Assembly: GCF_000341105.1 (NCBI RefSeq)
Contig: NZ_ANBB01000049.1
Location: 1-64,000 of the forward strand
DNA from: Nocardiopsis potens DSM 45234
GTDB taxonomy: Bacteria > Actinomycetota > Actinomycetes > Streptosporangiales > Streptosporangiaceae
Length of the DNA stretch: 64,000 nt
Direction: 5' to 3'
Positions within the stretch are counted from its first letter, which is position 1. The number at the start of each line of letters is the position of its first letter. Of the stretch, positions 17,933-27,459 are shown piece by piece. A program made the position numbers and the translations under genes. A model generated the notes under the pieces. The model did not search any database. It saw only the letters and a program-made list of their open reading frames with translations, and was not told the DNA's origin.

Positions 17933-20170
17933 TCACTCCCGCTCCTTCGCGGTGCGGATGATCAGGGCGGCCGTGGCCGCCGCCGCGGCGGCGCGGGCCG
18001 GGTCGGCGGCGGGCTCCGGCTCCCGGCCGGCGCCTCCCGGAGCGCCGCGGGCGCGGGCGCGGCGGCCGATCTCCGCGCGCTCGCCGGCGGTGAACGCGCC
18101 GAAGGTGCGCCGCAGCAGCGGAAGCACCGAGGTGAACGCCGCACCGTCCAACCCGGCGAGCCACTCGTCGACCAGCGCGAGCAGCGCCGGGTCGTGCGCC
18201 AGCAGCAGCCCGCCGTCGGCCAGGAACCCCTCCAGCCACGCCGTCGCGCGCCGCGGCGGCGCCCCCGGGGAGACGGCCAGCGCCAGGCGGTCCGCCGCCT
18301 CGCCGCCGTCCAGGCGGCCGGCGTCGCGCAGCAGCCGGTGGATCCGCCCGGCGACCAGCCCGGGCAGCGCCGGGTCCGGCGCCAGCCGCTCCAGCGCGTC
18401 CAGCCAGGACCGCTCGGCGTCCCCGCCGAGCAGCACCGCGGCCCGGTGCACCGCGTCGACGTCGGCGGCCGCGCCCACCGCGGCCTCCTCGCCCAGCCCG
18501 GTCAGCGCCGGGCCCAGGCCGGCCCGGATCCGGTCCAGCAGCGCCCCGGCGGCGGCCCGCAGCGCCGCGGAACCGGTGCGGCGCACGTCGCCGTAGCGGG
18601 CCGCGCGGGCCAGCGGCGGCACCGCGGCCATCAGCGGCCCGACGCCGCCGCCCCGGGCGGCCCGCGCGGACAGCGCCGCCAGCACCTCCTCCAGCACCCC
18701 GTCCAACCCGGCCAGCAGGCACCGCTCGGTGAGCGAGGTCAGCGCCGGCAGGTCCGCGCCGGAGGCCAGCTCCCGGGCGCGCGCCTCGGCGGCCTCCGCG
18801 ATCCCGTTTCCCCACACCCCCGCCTCGACCAGCGCCACCGACAGCTCCGGATCCCAGGCGAGCCGCCAGCGCTCGCGGAACGTGCCCAGGGCGCGCACCG
18901 GGTCGGCCGCCGGCACGCCCCAGTGCACGCCGAGGATCCGCAGCCGGTGCAGCAGCACGCTGCGCGCCCGGCCGCTCTCCTCCCGCAGGTCCAGCTCGAT
19001 CTCGCGCGGCTCGGCCTCGGCCCTGAGCCGGAGCCGCCGGCGCTGCGCCTCCAGGTCGCGCTGGAGCGGCACCGCCGGTGCCGAGGTCGGCGCGGAGCCG
19101 AGCCGCTCGCCCACGGTCAGCGCCCGGTGCACCAGCGCGGCCCGCTCGGCCGAGCCCTCGCACAGCACCGAGGAGACCGCGTCGGCGGCCTCCTCCAGCC
19201 CGGGCAGCGGCCGGCCGCGCAGCGCGGCCAGCGCCTCGGCCAGCCGCACCCCCTCGATGACGTGCTCGGACGAGACCTCGGCCCCCTCGGCGCGCAGCCG
19301 CCGGGCGGCCTCGACCAGCCATCGCTCGACCGGCCGGTCGGGAGCGGTGAACAGGTGGTGGTACCAGCCGGGCGCACGCACCCCGGCCCGGTAGCCGGAC
19401 CCGGCGGCCAGCCTCCCGTGGCTCCACGGGATCCAGGTCACCGAGGACTTCACCCGGGGCAGGCCGCGCAGCAGCTCGCGGTCGCCGGACGCCGGGGGAG
19501 GGTCGAGCAGGGCGGGCGCGTGCCAGGCCCCGCACACCACGGCGATCCTGCGGTGCCCGGCGCGCAGCGCCGACCGCAGCACCGTGCGCATCCGCGCCTC
19601 GCGCCGCGCCTCGTGCAGCGGCGGCGGGCCCGGGGCGAGCCGGGCCCGCGCCTCCGCCATCGCCTCGGCGACCGCGGGGAACGGCGAACCGGCGCCGCCG
19701 TCGCCTCCCCGGTGCTCCACCGCGTCCTCCCACCACCGCTCGGGGTCGCCGTGGCCGGCGGCCTCGGCGAGCGCCCCCAGCGGGTCCGCCGGGCGCCCGG
19801 ACCCGGCGGGCGCGCCCCCGGCGCCCTCCTCCAGGGTGAGCAGGTGCGCGGCGGGCAGGTCGCAGAACCGGACCCGGCAGCCGTGCTCGTGCGCGTACAG
19901 CAGCGCCTGCCACTCCGGGGAGAAGACGGCGAACGGCCAGAACGCCGCCCGGCCCGCCCCGCCGCCGGCGCCCGGGGCGTGCGCCAGCAGGGCCACCGGC
20001 GGCTCGGCCTCCCCGACCATCCCGGCCAGCACGTCGGCCTCCGGCGGCCCCTCGACCAGCACGGCGTCCGGTCCGATCTCCCGCAGGGCCGCGCGCACGG
20101 CGCGGGCCGACCCGGGGCCGTGGTGGCGCACGCCCAGCACGTGCACCCGGTCGGTGTCGATCGCGGTCAT
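17933..20170 (-). CDS. DUF5682-family protein
   Basis: 745 residues from ATG 20170, with GAGGAG four bases upstream. The N-terminal domain shows three spaced motifs: GVRHHGPGSAR (13-23), LVEGPPEAD (38-46) and VVCGAWHAPAL around H217. This GxxH / acidic / GxxH spacing resembles the TraB/TIKI/ChaN/EreA group of putative metal-dependent hydrolases; that kinship is my inference from motifs. The remaining 500 residues are helical and Ala/Leu-rich with no recognised domain. DUF5682 genes commonly sit beside MoxR and VWA genes, as here. Biochemical function is not established. Confidence 0.82.
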   Translation of the reverse strand: MTAIDTDRVHVLGVRHHGPGSARAVRAALREIGPDAVLVEGPPEADVLAGMVGEAEPPVALLAHAPGAGGGAGRAAFWPFAVFSPEWQALLYAHEHGCRVRFCDLPAAHLLTLEEGAGGAPAGSGRPADPLGALAEAAGHGDPERWWEDAVEHRGGDGGAGSPFPAVAEAMAEARARLAPGPPPLHEARREARMRTVLRSALRAGHRRIAVVCGAWHAPALLDPPPASGDRELLRGLPRVKSSVTWIPWSHGRLAAGSGYRAGVRAPGWYHHLFTAPDRPVERWLVEAARRLRAEGAEVSSEHVIEGVRLAEALAALRGRPLPGLEEAADAVSSVLCEGSAERAALVHRALTVGERLGSAPTSAPAVPLQRDLEAQRRRLRLRAEAEPREIELDLREESGRARSVLLHRLRILGVHWGVPAADPVRALGTFRERWRLAWDPELSVALVEAGVWGNGIAEAAEARARELASGADLPALTSLTERCLLAGLDGVLEEVLAALSARAARGGGVGPLMAAVPPLARAARYGDVRRTGSAALRAAAGALLDRIRAGLGPALTGLGEEAAVGAAADVDAVHRAAVLLGGDAERSWLDALERLAPDPALPGLVAGRIHRLLRDAGRLDGGEAADRLALAVSPGAPPRRATAWLEGFLADGGLLLAHDPALLALVDEWLAGLDGAAFTSVLPLLRRTFGAFTAGERAEIGRRARARGAPGGAGREPEPAADPARAAAAAATAALIIRTAKERE

Positions 20171-20414
20171 CACACTCCTCGTCGAAGGGCCGGGGCCGCC
20201 GCGCGGGCCCGGGCGGGGAGGCTCCGGTGGTCCGTCCGGGCGCCGGAAGCACCGGAGGCGCCGGGGGCCCGCGCCGGACCCGGCCGGCGCCCCGCTCCGG
20301 GCCCGCGGCCACGGGGCCGGCCCCCGCGGCGGGTGAGGCCGCCCGGACGGGGGCGGCCGCCCCGTTCTCCGGGCCGGACCGGGGCCCGCGGCGCCGCGCG
20401 GGGGCCTCGGGGCG

Positions 20415-21506
20415 TCACCCGGCGGCCTCGCGGCAGGCGGTGTAGAAGTCCCGCCAGCCCGGCCGGGTCCTGGCCACGGTCTCCAGGTACTCGCGCCAGA
20501 CCACCCCGTCGGCGACCGGGTCCTGCACGACCGCGCCGTGCACCCCGGACGCGACGTCGGACGGGCGCAGCACCCCGTCGCCGAAGTGCGCGGCCATCGC
20601 CAGCCCGTGGGTCAGCACCGAGACCGCCTCGGCGGTGCTCAGCGTGCCGCTCGGCGAGGCGACCGCCGCCCTGCCGTCCTCGGTGGCGCCCTGGCGCAGC
20701 TCGCGGAAGACGGTCACCACCCGCCGGATCTCCTCCAGCCCGGCCGGGACCTCCGGCAGCCCCAGGGAGCGCCCCAGGTCGGCGACGCGCCGGGTGACGA
20801 TGTCCACCTCCTCCTCGGCGGTCGCCGGCACCGGCAGCACCACCGTGTTGAACCGGCGGCGCAGCGCGCTGGACGGCTCGTTGACCCCGCGGTCCCGGTC
20901 GTTGGCGGTGGCGATGACGGTGAAGCCCGGCCGCGCCTGCACCTCGGTGCCCAGCTCGGGGACGGGCATGGCCTTCTCCGAGAGCACGGTGATCAGCGCG
21001 TCCTGCACCTCGGAGGGGAGCCGGGTCAGCTCCTCCACCCGGGCCGGGCGGCCCTCGGCCATCGCGGTCATCACCGGGCTCGGCACCAGCGCCTCCCGGG
21101 ACGGCCCGTCGGAGAGCAGGCGGGCGTAGTTCCAGCCGTACCGGACGGCCTCCTCGGTGGTGCCCGCGGTGCCCTGCACCAGCAGCGTCGAGTCGCCGGA
21201 CACGGCGGCGGCCAGGTGCTCCGACAGCCAGGTCTTCGCGGTGCCCGGCACCCCGAGCAGCAGCAGCGCCCGGTCGGTGGCCAGGGTCGCCACCGCCACC
21301 TCGACGATCCGGCGCGCCCCGATGTACTTGGGGGTGACGACGGTGCCGTCGCCGAGCGTGCAGCCGAGCAGGTACCGGGAGACGGCCCAGGGGGACAGCC
21401 GCCAGCCCGGCGGGCGGGGCCGGCCGTCCTCCGCGGCCAGGGCGGCGAGCTCGCCGGCGAACCGCTGCTCGGCGTGCGGGCGGAGGACGTCGTCGGGGCC
21501 GGTCAA
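20415..21506 (-). CDS. MoxR-type AAA+ ATPase
   Basis: 363 residues from TTG 21506, which overlaps the DUF5691 stop codon (ATTGA) with GAGGAG inside the upstream gene, so translation is coupled. Walker A is GVPGTAKT with K91. The Walker B segment reads RVEELTRLPSEVQDALI, less canonical than LLDE. Sensor 1 is the asparagine in VIATANDRDRG, followed by the ALRRRFN arginine finger region. MoxR ATPases work with VWA proteins as chaperone-like remodellers; the partner here is at 16275-17501. Confidence 0.88.
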   Translation of the reverse strand: MTGPDDVLRPHAEQRFAGELAALAAEDGRPRPPGWRLSPWAVSRYLLGCTLGDGTVVTPKYIGARRIVEVAVATLATDRALLLLGVPGTAKTWLSEHLAAAVSGDSTLLVQGTAGTTEEAVRYGWNYARLLSDGPSREALVPSPVMTAMAEGRPARVEELTRLPSEVQDALITVLSEKAMPVPELGTEVQARPGFTVIATANDRDRGVNEPSSALRRRFNTVVLPVPATAEEEVDIVTRRVADLGRSLGLPEVPAGLEEIRRVVTVFRELRQGATEDGRAAVASPSGTLSTAEAVSVLTHGLAMAAHFGDGVLRPSDVASGVHGAVVQDPVADGVVWREYLETVARTRPGWRDFYTACREAAG

Positions 21507-22921
21507 TCGAACTCCTCGTGCATCTCGTGGCGGGACCGCAGGGTCGAGGTGAGGCCGCGCAGGGCCGCGGCGGCCTCCGGTGGGTCGCCGGGCCGGGGCG
21601 CGAACCCCGGCCGGCCGTGCATCTCCGGCGGCAGCCGCAGGCCGGCCGTCCGGCACAGCCCGTCCAGCCGGCCGCCGGGGCGGCTCCGGTCGGCCCGCTC
21701 GACGATCCGGGCCGCGCGGGCGGCGAGCGGGCCGGACCAGGGACCCGGCACCCGCTCCAGCACCACCAGGGCGGAACCGGGGTCGGCGGCGCCGCGCCCG
21801 CCCAGTCGGCGCAGCGCCCACCCGGCCCGGTCCTCCGGCGCGGCCAGCCGCATCAGCGCCGGCCCGCGGCTGCCGTGCATCGAATGGCCGAGCAGCAGCC
21901 GGTCCATGATCGGGCCGAGCAGGGCCGCGGCCCAGCCCGCGTCCCGCTGCACCACCGCCGCGTTGGCGAGCGCTTCCAGCAGGTCCCACTCGCGCAGCCG
22001 CCCGGCGGCGCGGACCACTTCGGCCCGGTCGGCGCCCAGGTGGTCGAGCCAGGCGTCCAGCGGGGCGTGCCCGACCAGCGTCCACAGCCACTCGCGGCCG
22101 ACCTCCTCGGCGCGGACACCGGGCCGGGCCCCCGGGCGCAGGCCCAGCGCCGCGGCGAGACCGGCGTCCCGGGGGTCGGGCGGCCGCACCACCGGGGCCC
22201 GCGCGCCCGGGCGGACGTGCCGGCGGGCGAGCGCGGCCAGGGTGCGGCCGTGCCCGGAGCCGGGCAGCCGGGCGAGCAGGGAGAGCGCCAGCGCCCGCAC
22301 CCCGGCGCCCGGGTCGGCCAGCGCCGCGGCGAGGAACGCCTCGTGCCCGGGGGACAGGTGCGGCTCCAGCGCCGTCAGCATCCGGCGCCGCTCCCCGGCG
22401 GAGGCCGCCTCCCACCGGTCCTCCCCGGGCAGCGCGGCCGCGGCGTCCCGCGGCGGGTCCGCGAACGACCAGCGCGGCTCCAGCCGCGCCAGCCAGCGCC
22501 CGCGCTCGCCGCAGACCCGCAGCACGTCCGGCGGGTGCAGGGCGTCCCGGTTCCGCGCCGCCGCGTCCAGCAGGGCGGGCAGCACCTGCGGCGGGACCAG
22601 CAGCCCCTTCCCGGCCGCGGTCCGCAGCCACTCCCCGGCCTGCTCGTACCGCTCCTCGGCGAGCAGCGCCTCCAACCGGGCCCCGGCCGCGGGCGGCGCC
22701 GCCGGCAGTGCCTCGGCGCGGGCCGGCGGCAGCGGCTCCGCCGCGCCCGGCCGCACCCCGGCCCGGTCCCGCACCACCGCCGCGGCGGCGCGGTCCAGCA
22801 GCTCCAGTGCGGCCCGCCCCTCGGGCACGGGCGGGCCGGGGACCGCGGCGCGCGCCGTCCCGACCAGCGCCGCGGAGAGCAGCTCCGGCCAGGGGGCGTC
22901 GAAGGGGGACGGGTCGGCCAC
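21503..22921 (-). CDS. DUF5691-family protein (HEAT-like helical repeats)
   Basis: 472 residues from GTG 22921, with GAGGAG four bases upstream. It begins VADPSPFDAPWPELLSAALV, the LLSxALVGTxR opening typical of DUF5691. The body is almost wholly alpha-helical with Leu/Ala/Arg-rich repeats such as LPGEDRWEAASAGERRRML and ALADPGAGVRALALSLLARL, suggesting a HEAT-like scaffold. The stop overlaps the AAA start by three bases. It is probably an adaptor in the MoxR/VWA complex; no enzymatic motif is visible. Confidence 0.82.
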   Translation of the reverse strand: MADPSPFDAPWPELLSAALVGTARAAVPGPPVPEGRAALELLDRAAAAVVRDRAGVRPGAAEPLPPARAEALPAAPPAAGARLEALLAEERYEQAGEWLRTAAGKGLLVPPQVLPALLDAAARNRDALHPPDVLRVCGERGRWLARLEPRWSFADPPRDAAAALPGEDRWEAASAGERRRMLTALEPHLSPGHEAFLAAALADPGAGVRALALSLLARLPGSGHGRTLAALARRHVRPGARAPVVRPPDPRDAGLAAALGLRPGARPGVRAEEVGREWLWTLVGHAPLDAWLDHLGADRAEVVRAAGRLREWDLLEALANAAVVQRDAGWAAALLGPIMDRLLLGHSMHGSRGPALMRLAAPEDRAGWALRRLGGRGAADPGSALVVLERVPGPWSGPLAARAARIVERADRSRPGGRLDGLCRTAGLRLPPEMHGRPGFAPRPGDPPEAAAALRGLTSTLRSRHEMHEEFD

Positions 22922-23553
22922 ACGGCTCCTCAGGGTCGGGGTCGGTCGGGCGCTCCGCGGCGGGGCGGCCACTCTTCGCCGGTCCGGGCTCACCGGCGGC
23001 ACGGGGAACGGGCCGCTCGGACCACCGTCGGCGGGGCGGTTCGGGCGGTACGGGACGGCGGACCGGGGGAGGGCGGCCGGCACCCGGCCGACCGGGTGCG
23101 GCGCGCCGCTCCGGACCGGACTCCCGGGGACGGCGCTCCCGGACCCGCCCCCCGGAGGGGTTCCGGCACGGGTCGGGAGGGGGCCTTCGCGGTCCTCCGG
23201 GGCGGCGCTCCCGGACCCGACCCGGGGGTGTGCTCCGGCGCCGGCCGGGGACGGCCTCCGCACGGTCCTCCGGGGCGGCGGTCCCGAAGCCGTCTCGGGA
23301 GGTGCGTTCCGGCGCCGGACGGAGGGCGGCGCCGGTACGGGGCGGTGAGTGCCCGCGCGGGCGGCTCGGTCAAAGGGCTCCTCTCACCAGGGCTGTGCGT
23401 GCGGGGCGGGCGGGAGCGGAACGGCGGGTTCAGGGGCCGCCGGGGGCGCGTGCGGTGGCGACCCGGGCCGCCTCGGCCTCCCGGGGCGGTCGCCCGCGTT
23501 CCCGGCGGGCTCCGGGGCCGCCGCCCCTTCCCGCGGCGGCACCGGAGCCGGGG
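22922..23553. other. gap in the MoxR/VWA row, with tandem repeats
   Basis: 632 bp separate the SWIM stop and the DUF5691 start. No plausible gene is present on either strand. Most of it is GC-rich low-complexity sequence, with three imperfect tandem copies of a 72-73 bp unit at 23121-23335. Confidence 0.45.
23121..23335. repeat. three imperfect 72-73 bp tandem repeats
   Basis: Units begin near 23121, 23193 and 23266 and share CTCCGGGGCGGCGCTCCCGG and a downstream TTCCGGCRCSGG. The last copy is the most diverged. They are unrelated in sequence to the window's other repeat family. Confidence 0.6.
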
Positions 23554-24912
23554 TCACCGGTGCGGGGCGGGCGGCGGGGGGTCTTCCGCGTCCACCGCCC
23601 TTCCGGCGCCGGCGCCGGAAGGGCGGCAGGGCCGGAGGGGCACCGGGGCGGCCGAGCCGTCCGGGGGCCAGGCGGTCAGCGGGTGCAGGCCCCAGGGGGT
23701 CCACTCGCCGGCGACGGTCACCGGGGCGCCGCCGCTGAGCGCGGCGAGCCGCCAGGGCGGAGCGGCGTCCGCCGGCAGCGGCAGGGAGCCGCCCTCGGCG
23801 TCGGTCAGCCACCACCGGCCCTGCTCGCGGGGGCGGGCGGGGCGCGCCTCCTCCAGCACGACCGGCCACGCCTCCAGCCACGGGTCCTCGGCCAGCGCCG
23901 CGGCCCAGGAGTCCAGCGCGCCGGCGGCGGTGCCCCCCGGCGGCGGCCCGGACGGGCGCTCCGCGCCCGCCGCGACCAGCGACGCCCTGTGCTCGGCCGG
24001 GTAGAAGGCCAGCTCGGCGTCGACCGCGGTGCCGGGCCGCACCGGGGCGTCCGGGGCGCCCCCCTCGGGCGCGAAGGAGACCAGGGCGGCGATCCTGCCG
24101 GAGCCGCGGCCGCGCAGCCAGAACCGGAGGCCGTCCAGGCGGCCGGTCCGGAAGGCCCGCCCGCCCAGCACCTCCCAGGTGTCGCGGACCGGGGCCGAGC
24201 GGTCCGCGGAGACCGGCAGGCCGACCCGGGAGCGGGCGGTGGCGCGCAGCCCCTCGGGGAGCGCGCCGCCCCGCAGCCGGGCCGAGGCCAGCAGCCGGAG
24301 CAGGGCCAGCTCGGCCAGGAGCCGGGCGGGCCACTCCGGGCCGCCGGCCGCGACCGCGCCGCCCAGGTCGCGCAGCCGCTCGGCCACCCTCCCGGCCTGG
24401 GCGTCGACCAGCCGGGCCGCCATGGCGTCCCAGGGCGCGTACCCGGCGCCGCGGGCCGAGGCCAGGCCGGCGTCGACCCGGTCGCGCAGCCACAGCTCCA
24501 GCTCGGCCAGGCCCTCGGCGGCGCGCTCCTCCCGCCGGGCGGCCCGCCGCGCCGCGGCGCCCGGATCGGCCGGGCCGCCCGGCCGGGAGGCCCACCCCGG
24601 CGGGGCGCCGGACTCCGGCACGGCGCCGGAGGACCAGAGCAGCAGCAGGGCGAGCACGTGCGGGCAGGGGGAGGGGGCGCGGCGCCGGCAGCCGCACCGG
24701 TGCTCGGGGGCGGCGCCCGGGGCGATCCGGGCGGACGCGCGGCGCCGCGGCGGCCCGGCGTGGACGCCCCACAGCAGGACGGCCCCGGAGCCGTCCTCCC
24801 GGGAGCCGAGGACCGGCCAGGAGCCGGCGCGCGCGGCCGCTTCGGCGGCCTTGCGGACGGGGGGTTCGGGAGCGAGGGCCCGGACCTCTTCGGTACTCCA
24901 CCGCTTGCTCAC
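23554..24912 (-). CDS. SWIM zinc-finger protein
   Basis: About 452 residues. A SWIM zinc-binding motif of the CxC...CxH type is visible in HRCGCRRRAPSPCPH, followed by a hydrophobic VLALLLLW helix. The N-terminus VSKRWSTEEVRALAPEPPV matches the usual RWSxEQVxALAP opening, so I chose GTG 24912; ATG 24942 is the alternative. SWIM domains mediate DNA or protein contacts. It is first in the minus-strand row leading to DUF5691, AAA, DUF5682 and VWA, an order conserved in many actinomycetes to my knowledge, so it likely belongs to the same complex. Confidence 0.85.
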   Translation of the reverse strand: MSKRWSTEEVRALAPEPPVRKAAEAAARAGSWPVLGSREDGSGAVLLWGVHAGPPRRRASARIAPGAAPEHRCGCRRRAPSPCPHVLALLLLWSSGAVPESGAPPGWASRPGGPADPGAAARRAARREERAAEGLAELELWLRDRVDAGLASARGAGYAPWDAMAARLVDAQAGRVAERLRDLGGAVAAGGPEWPARLLAELALLRLLASARLRGGALPEGLRATARSRVGLPVSADRSAPVRDTWEVLGGRAFRTGRLDGLRFWLRGRGSGRIAALVSFAPEGGAPDAPVRPGTAVDAELAFYPAEHRASLVAAGAERPSGPPPGGTAAGALDSWAAALAEDPWLEAWPVVLEEARPARPREQGRWWLTDAEGGSLPLPADAAPPWRLAALSGGAPVTVAGEWTPWGLHPLTAWPPDGSAAPVPLRPCRPSGAGAGRAVDAEDPPPPAPHR

Positions 24913-25080
24913 GGCCCTGAATCTACGGGCGGGGTACGACATTCCCATCGGGCCGCCGCGGCCCCGGTGAGCGGCCGGGGTGCGACCCGAGGGACGGAAG
25001 TCACCACCGCGTTCCGTTGCATCGGGAGAGGAAGTGGATACGGTGAGTGATCGGATCGCCGATCCGCGGAGAGGAGCGCC

Positions 25081-26088
25081 GTGGCAGGAGGAGACGGCGA
25101 ACATCGGGAGCTGCTGCGCCTGCTGGTCGGCCCCTGGGTGGGCAAGGCCATCGCCGCCGCGGCCGAACTCGGCGTGGCCGACGGGCTCGCCGACGGGCCG
25201 CGGAGCGCCGCCGAGCTGGCCGAGGAGCTGAACGTGCGGCGCGGCGGCCTGGTCCGGCTGCTCAGGATGCTGGCCTCGGTCGGCCTGGTCGAAGAGGACC
25301 AGGGGCGCTACTCGCTCACCCGGACCGGCGCGCTGCTCGCCTCGGACCACCCCGCGTCAATGCGCGACCTGGCGCTGCTCTACGACAGCCCGCTCTACCG
25401 GGTGGCCTGGGACGGCCTGGCGCAGCAGGTGCGCACCGGGCGCCAGTCCTTCGAGGCGGCCTGCGGCGAGGACGTGCACTCCTACCTCTCCCGGCGCCCG
25501 CAGGAGGCGCGGCGGTTCGTCGCGGGCACGGCGGCCGGCGCCGGGTTCGCCGAGAACCTGGCGGCGGCGCACGACTTCTCCGCGGTGTCCAGGGTGGTCG
25601 ACGTGGGCGGGGGCGACGGCGCCGTGCTGGAGGCGGTGCTCGCCCGCCACCAGCACGTCATCGGGGTGCTGCTGGACCGGCGCGGCACGCTTGAACCGGC
25701 CCGGGAGCGGCTGCTCCACTTCGTCGCGGAGGGCCGCTGCTCGCTGGTGGAGGGCGACTTCCTGGACGGGGTGCCCGAGGGCGAGGTGCACATCCTCAGC
25801 CGGGTCCTGCACAACTGGGACGACGCCCGGGCCCGCAGGATCCTGGCGAACTGCCGCGCGGCCATGCCGGCCGGCGGCGGCCGGGTGCTGGTCGCCGAGC
25901 GGATCCTGCCCGACGGGAGCCATCCCTGGTTGTCCGTCGCGTTCGACCTGCACATGATGGTGATGACGGGAGGGGCCGAGCGGACGTCCGCGGAGTACGG
26001 CGCGCTGCTGCGCTCGGCCGGCCTGCGTCCGGACCGCGCGGCCGAGCTCCCGATGGAGGTCTCTCTGCTGGAGGCGGTGCCGCTGTGA
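25081..26088 (+). CDS. SAM-dependent O-methyltransferase (acetylserotonin/TcmN-like)
   Basis: 335 residues. An N-terminal winged-helix dimerisation domain (AAAAELGVADGLADGPRSAA, VRRGGLVRLLRMLASVGLV) precedes a Rossmann methyltransferase with VVDVGGGDGAVLEAV (about 173-187) and the C-terminal HILSRVLHNWDDARARRIL block that carries the catalytic His in this family. These enzymes methylate phenolic hydroxyls of polyketides and other aromatics. The GTG start follows GAGGAG. It has no biosynthetic neighbours, so the acceptor is unknown; some relatives act as stand-alone modifying enzymes. Confidence 0.9.
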   Translation: MAGGDGEHRELLRLLVGPWVGKAIAAAAELGVADGLADGPRSAAELAEELNVRRGGLVRLLRMLASVGLVEEDQGRYSLTRTGALLASDHPASMRDLALLYDSPLYRVAWDGLAQQVRTGRQSFEAACGEDVHSYLSRRPQEARRFVAGTAAGAGFAENLAAAHDFSAVSRVVDVGGGDGAVLEAVLARHQHVIGVLLDRRGTLEPARERLLHFVAEGRCSLVEGDFLDGVPEGEVHILSRVLHNWDDARARRILANCRAAMPAGGGRVLVAERILPDGSHPWLSVAFDLHMMVMTGGAERTSAEYGALLRSAGLRPDRAAELPMEVSLLEAVPL

Positions 26089-26282
26089 ACGAGCGGTGGT
26101 GGCGGACGGTGCGGAACGAGTGGCGGAGCGGTCCCCGGGGACCGGTTCCGAAGGGGCAAGGCGGCGGATTTCCGGAAAACGCCCCCGAGGCGGGGTCGAG
26201 ACGATACGATCATGGACATGGGGGTGATCGAGGCGTTACACGGGGTTTCGAAGAGAGGCCGAGCGGCGTGCACGGAGGACCA

Positions 26283-26651
26283 ATGGAACGCTTCCCATGC
26301 GGCGGTCCCACCCTGGTACCGGTCGAGGGCGAGATCGACATCGCCACGGCCGACGCGATGCGCGAGCTGATCCTGCTCGCCGCCGAGCGCGGCCCGCGGG
26401 GCTGCGTCGTGGTGGACCTCTCCCGAGTGGGCTTCTTCGACGCCAGCGGCGTCCGCGCGCTCCTCACCGCCTACCGGGTGCTCACCGCGCAGGGGCGGCA
26501 CATGGTCCTGGCCGAACCCTCGGCCCCGGCCCGCCGCACCCTCGACGCGCTCCGCATCCACGACCTGATCGACGTCTACCCGATCGTGGAGATGGCCCTG
26601 GCCCACTTCCCGGGCGGGGTCGACGACCGCAGCCTCCCCGGCGGCGACTGA
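26283..26651 (+). CDS. STAS-domain anti-sigma factor antagonist
   Basis: 122 residues from ATG 26283, with GGAGG five bases before it; a longer in-frame extension to 26085 lacks a fold. The sequence LVPVEGEIDIATADAMRELI and VVDLSRVGFFDASGVRALL is the SpoIIAA/RsbV STAS signature, with S in DASG the likely phosphorylation site. Such proteins bind anti-sigma kinases and release sigma factors under stress. No partner kinase or sigma gene is adjacent. Confidence 0.88.
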   Translation: MERFPCGGPTLVPVEGEIDIATADAMRELILLAAERGPRGCVVVDLSRVGFFDASGVRALLTAYRVLTAQGRHMVLAEPSAPARRTLDALRIHDLIDVYPIVEMALAHFPGGVDDRSLPGGD

Positions 26652-26670
26652 GCCCGGCGGCCACCGGCGG

Positions 26671-27180
26671 TCAGTCCAGGGCGAGCTCGTATTCGACCTG
26701 CTCGATCGGGTTGCCGTCGCCGTAGTCGTGGCTGCGCCCGGCGCCCGATTCGGCGAAGCCGCACTTGGTGTAGAAGCGGCGGGACCGTGGTGTGCCGCGC
26801 AGCGTCCACAGGTGGACCCGCCCGAACCCGTCCTGTCGGATCCGCTGCAGCGAGCCGGCCATCAGGGCGCTCGCCGCGCCGCCGCCCCAGCCGTCCGGGT
26901 GGGCGTAGAAGCCGAGGATCTCCGCCGCCCCGGGCCGGGTCGCCGAGGGGGCGAAGGCGGAGTAGGCCAGCGGCCGCCCCTCGGACGCCGCGAGCAGGAC
27001 GGTCTGCTCGCCTTCGGCGAGCACGCGGTGCCACCTGCCGCGCCGCCGCTCCACCGCCTGGGCGAAGAACTCCGGGGAGAAGAATTCGGCGTAGGCGGCC
27101 CGCCACGACTCGGCGTGGATCTCGCCCACGACACCGCCGTCGCCCGGCCCGGCGGGGAACACTTCGAAGTCTCCGATCAT
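26671..27180 (-). CDS. GNAT-family N-acetyltransferase
   Basis: 169 residues (ATG 27180; in-frame ATG 27195 is an alternative). The GNAT fold is seen in the first segment IHAESWRAAYAEFFSPEF, the beta-4 stretch AEILGFYAHPDGWGGGAASAL carrying the acetyl-CoA pyrophosphate loop, and the closing RRFYTKCGFAESG motif. It transfers an acetyl group to an amine of unknown identity. It is convergent with the STAS gene 19 bp away. Confidence 0.85.
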   Translation of the reverse strand: MIGDFEVFPAGPGDGGVVGEIHAESWRAAYAEFFSPEFFAQAVERRRGRWHRVLAEGEQTVLLAASEGRPLAYSAFAPSATRPGAAEILGFYAHPDGWGGGAASALMAGSLQRIRQDGFGRVHLWTLRGTPRSRRFYTKCGFAESGAGRSHDYGDGNPIEQVEYELALD

Positions 27181-27459
27181 CGGGGGAGGATACATCCGGG
27201 CGCCCCCGGACGGGAGACGGCCGTTCCCCCCCCCGTCCGGGCCCGCCCGGGAACGGGCGGCGGCCGGTGCTCTTCGCGCCCGGTCCGCCCCGCTGCGGGG
27301 TGCCGCTGCGGGGCGGTGGGGTCCGGGGGCGACGGATGCGCAGGTCGCCGGGGCCGGCGGCCGCCCGGGGCGGCGCGGACCGCCGCGCGCCTCGGGCGGG
27401 CCGGTGGGGCGGGGCCGCCCCGCCGGTGCCTCCGCAGGGCGGCCGGGCACAGGGCCGGG

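Noticed and set aside
17502-20312. Continuation of the VWA reading frame upstream through DUF5682 on the same strand
   Set aside because: Upstream of GTG 17501 the frame reads Arg/Ala/Gly low complexity while the overlapping frame encodes DUF5682; GAGGGGGG supports the shorter VWA start.
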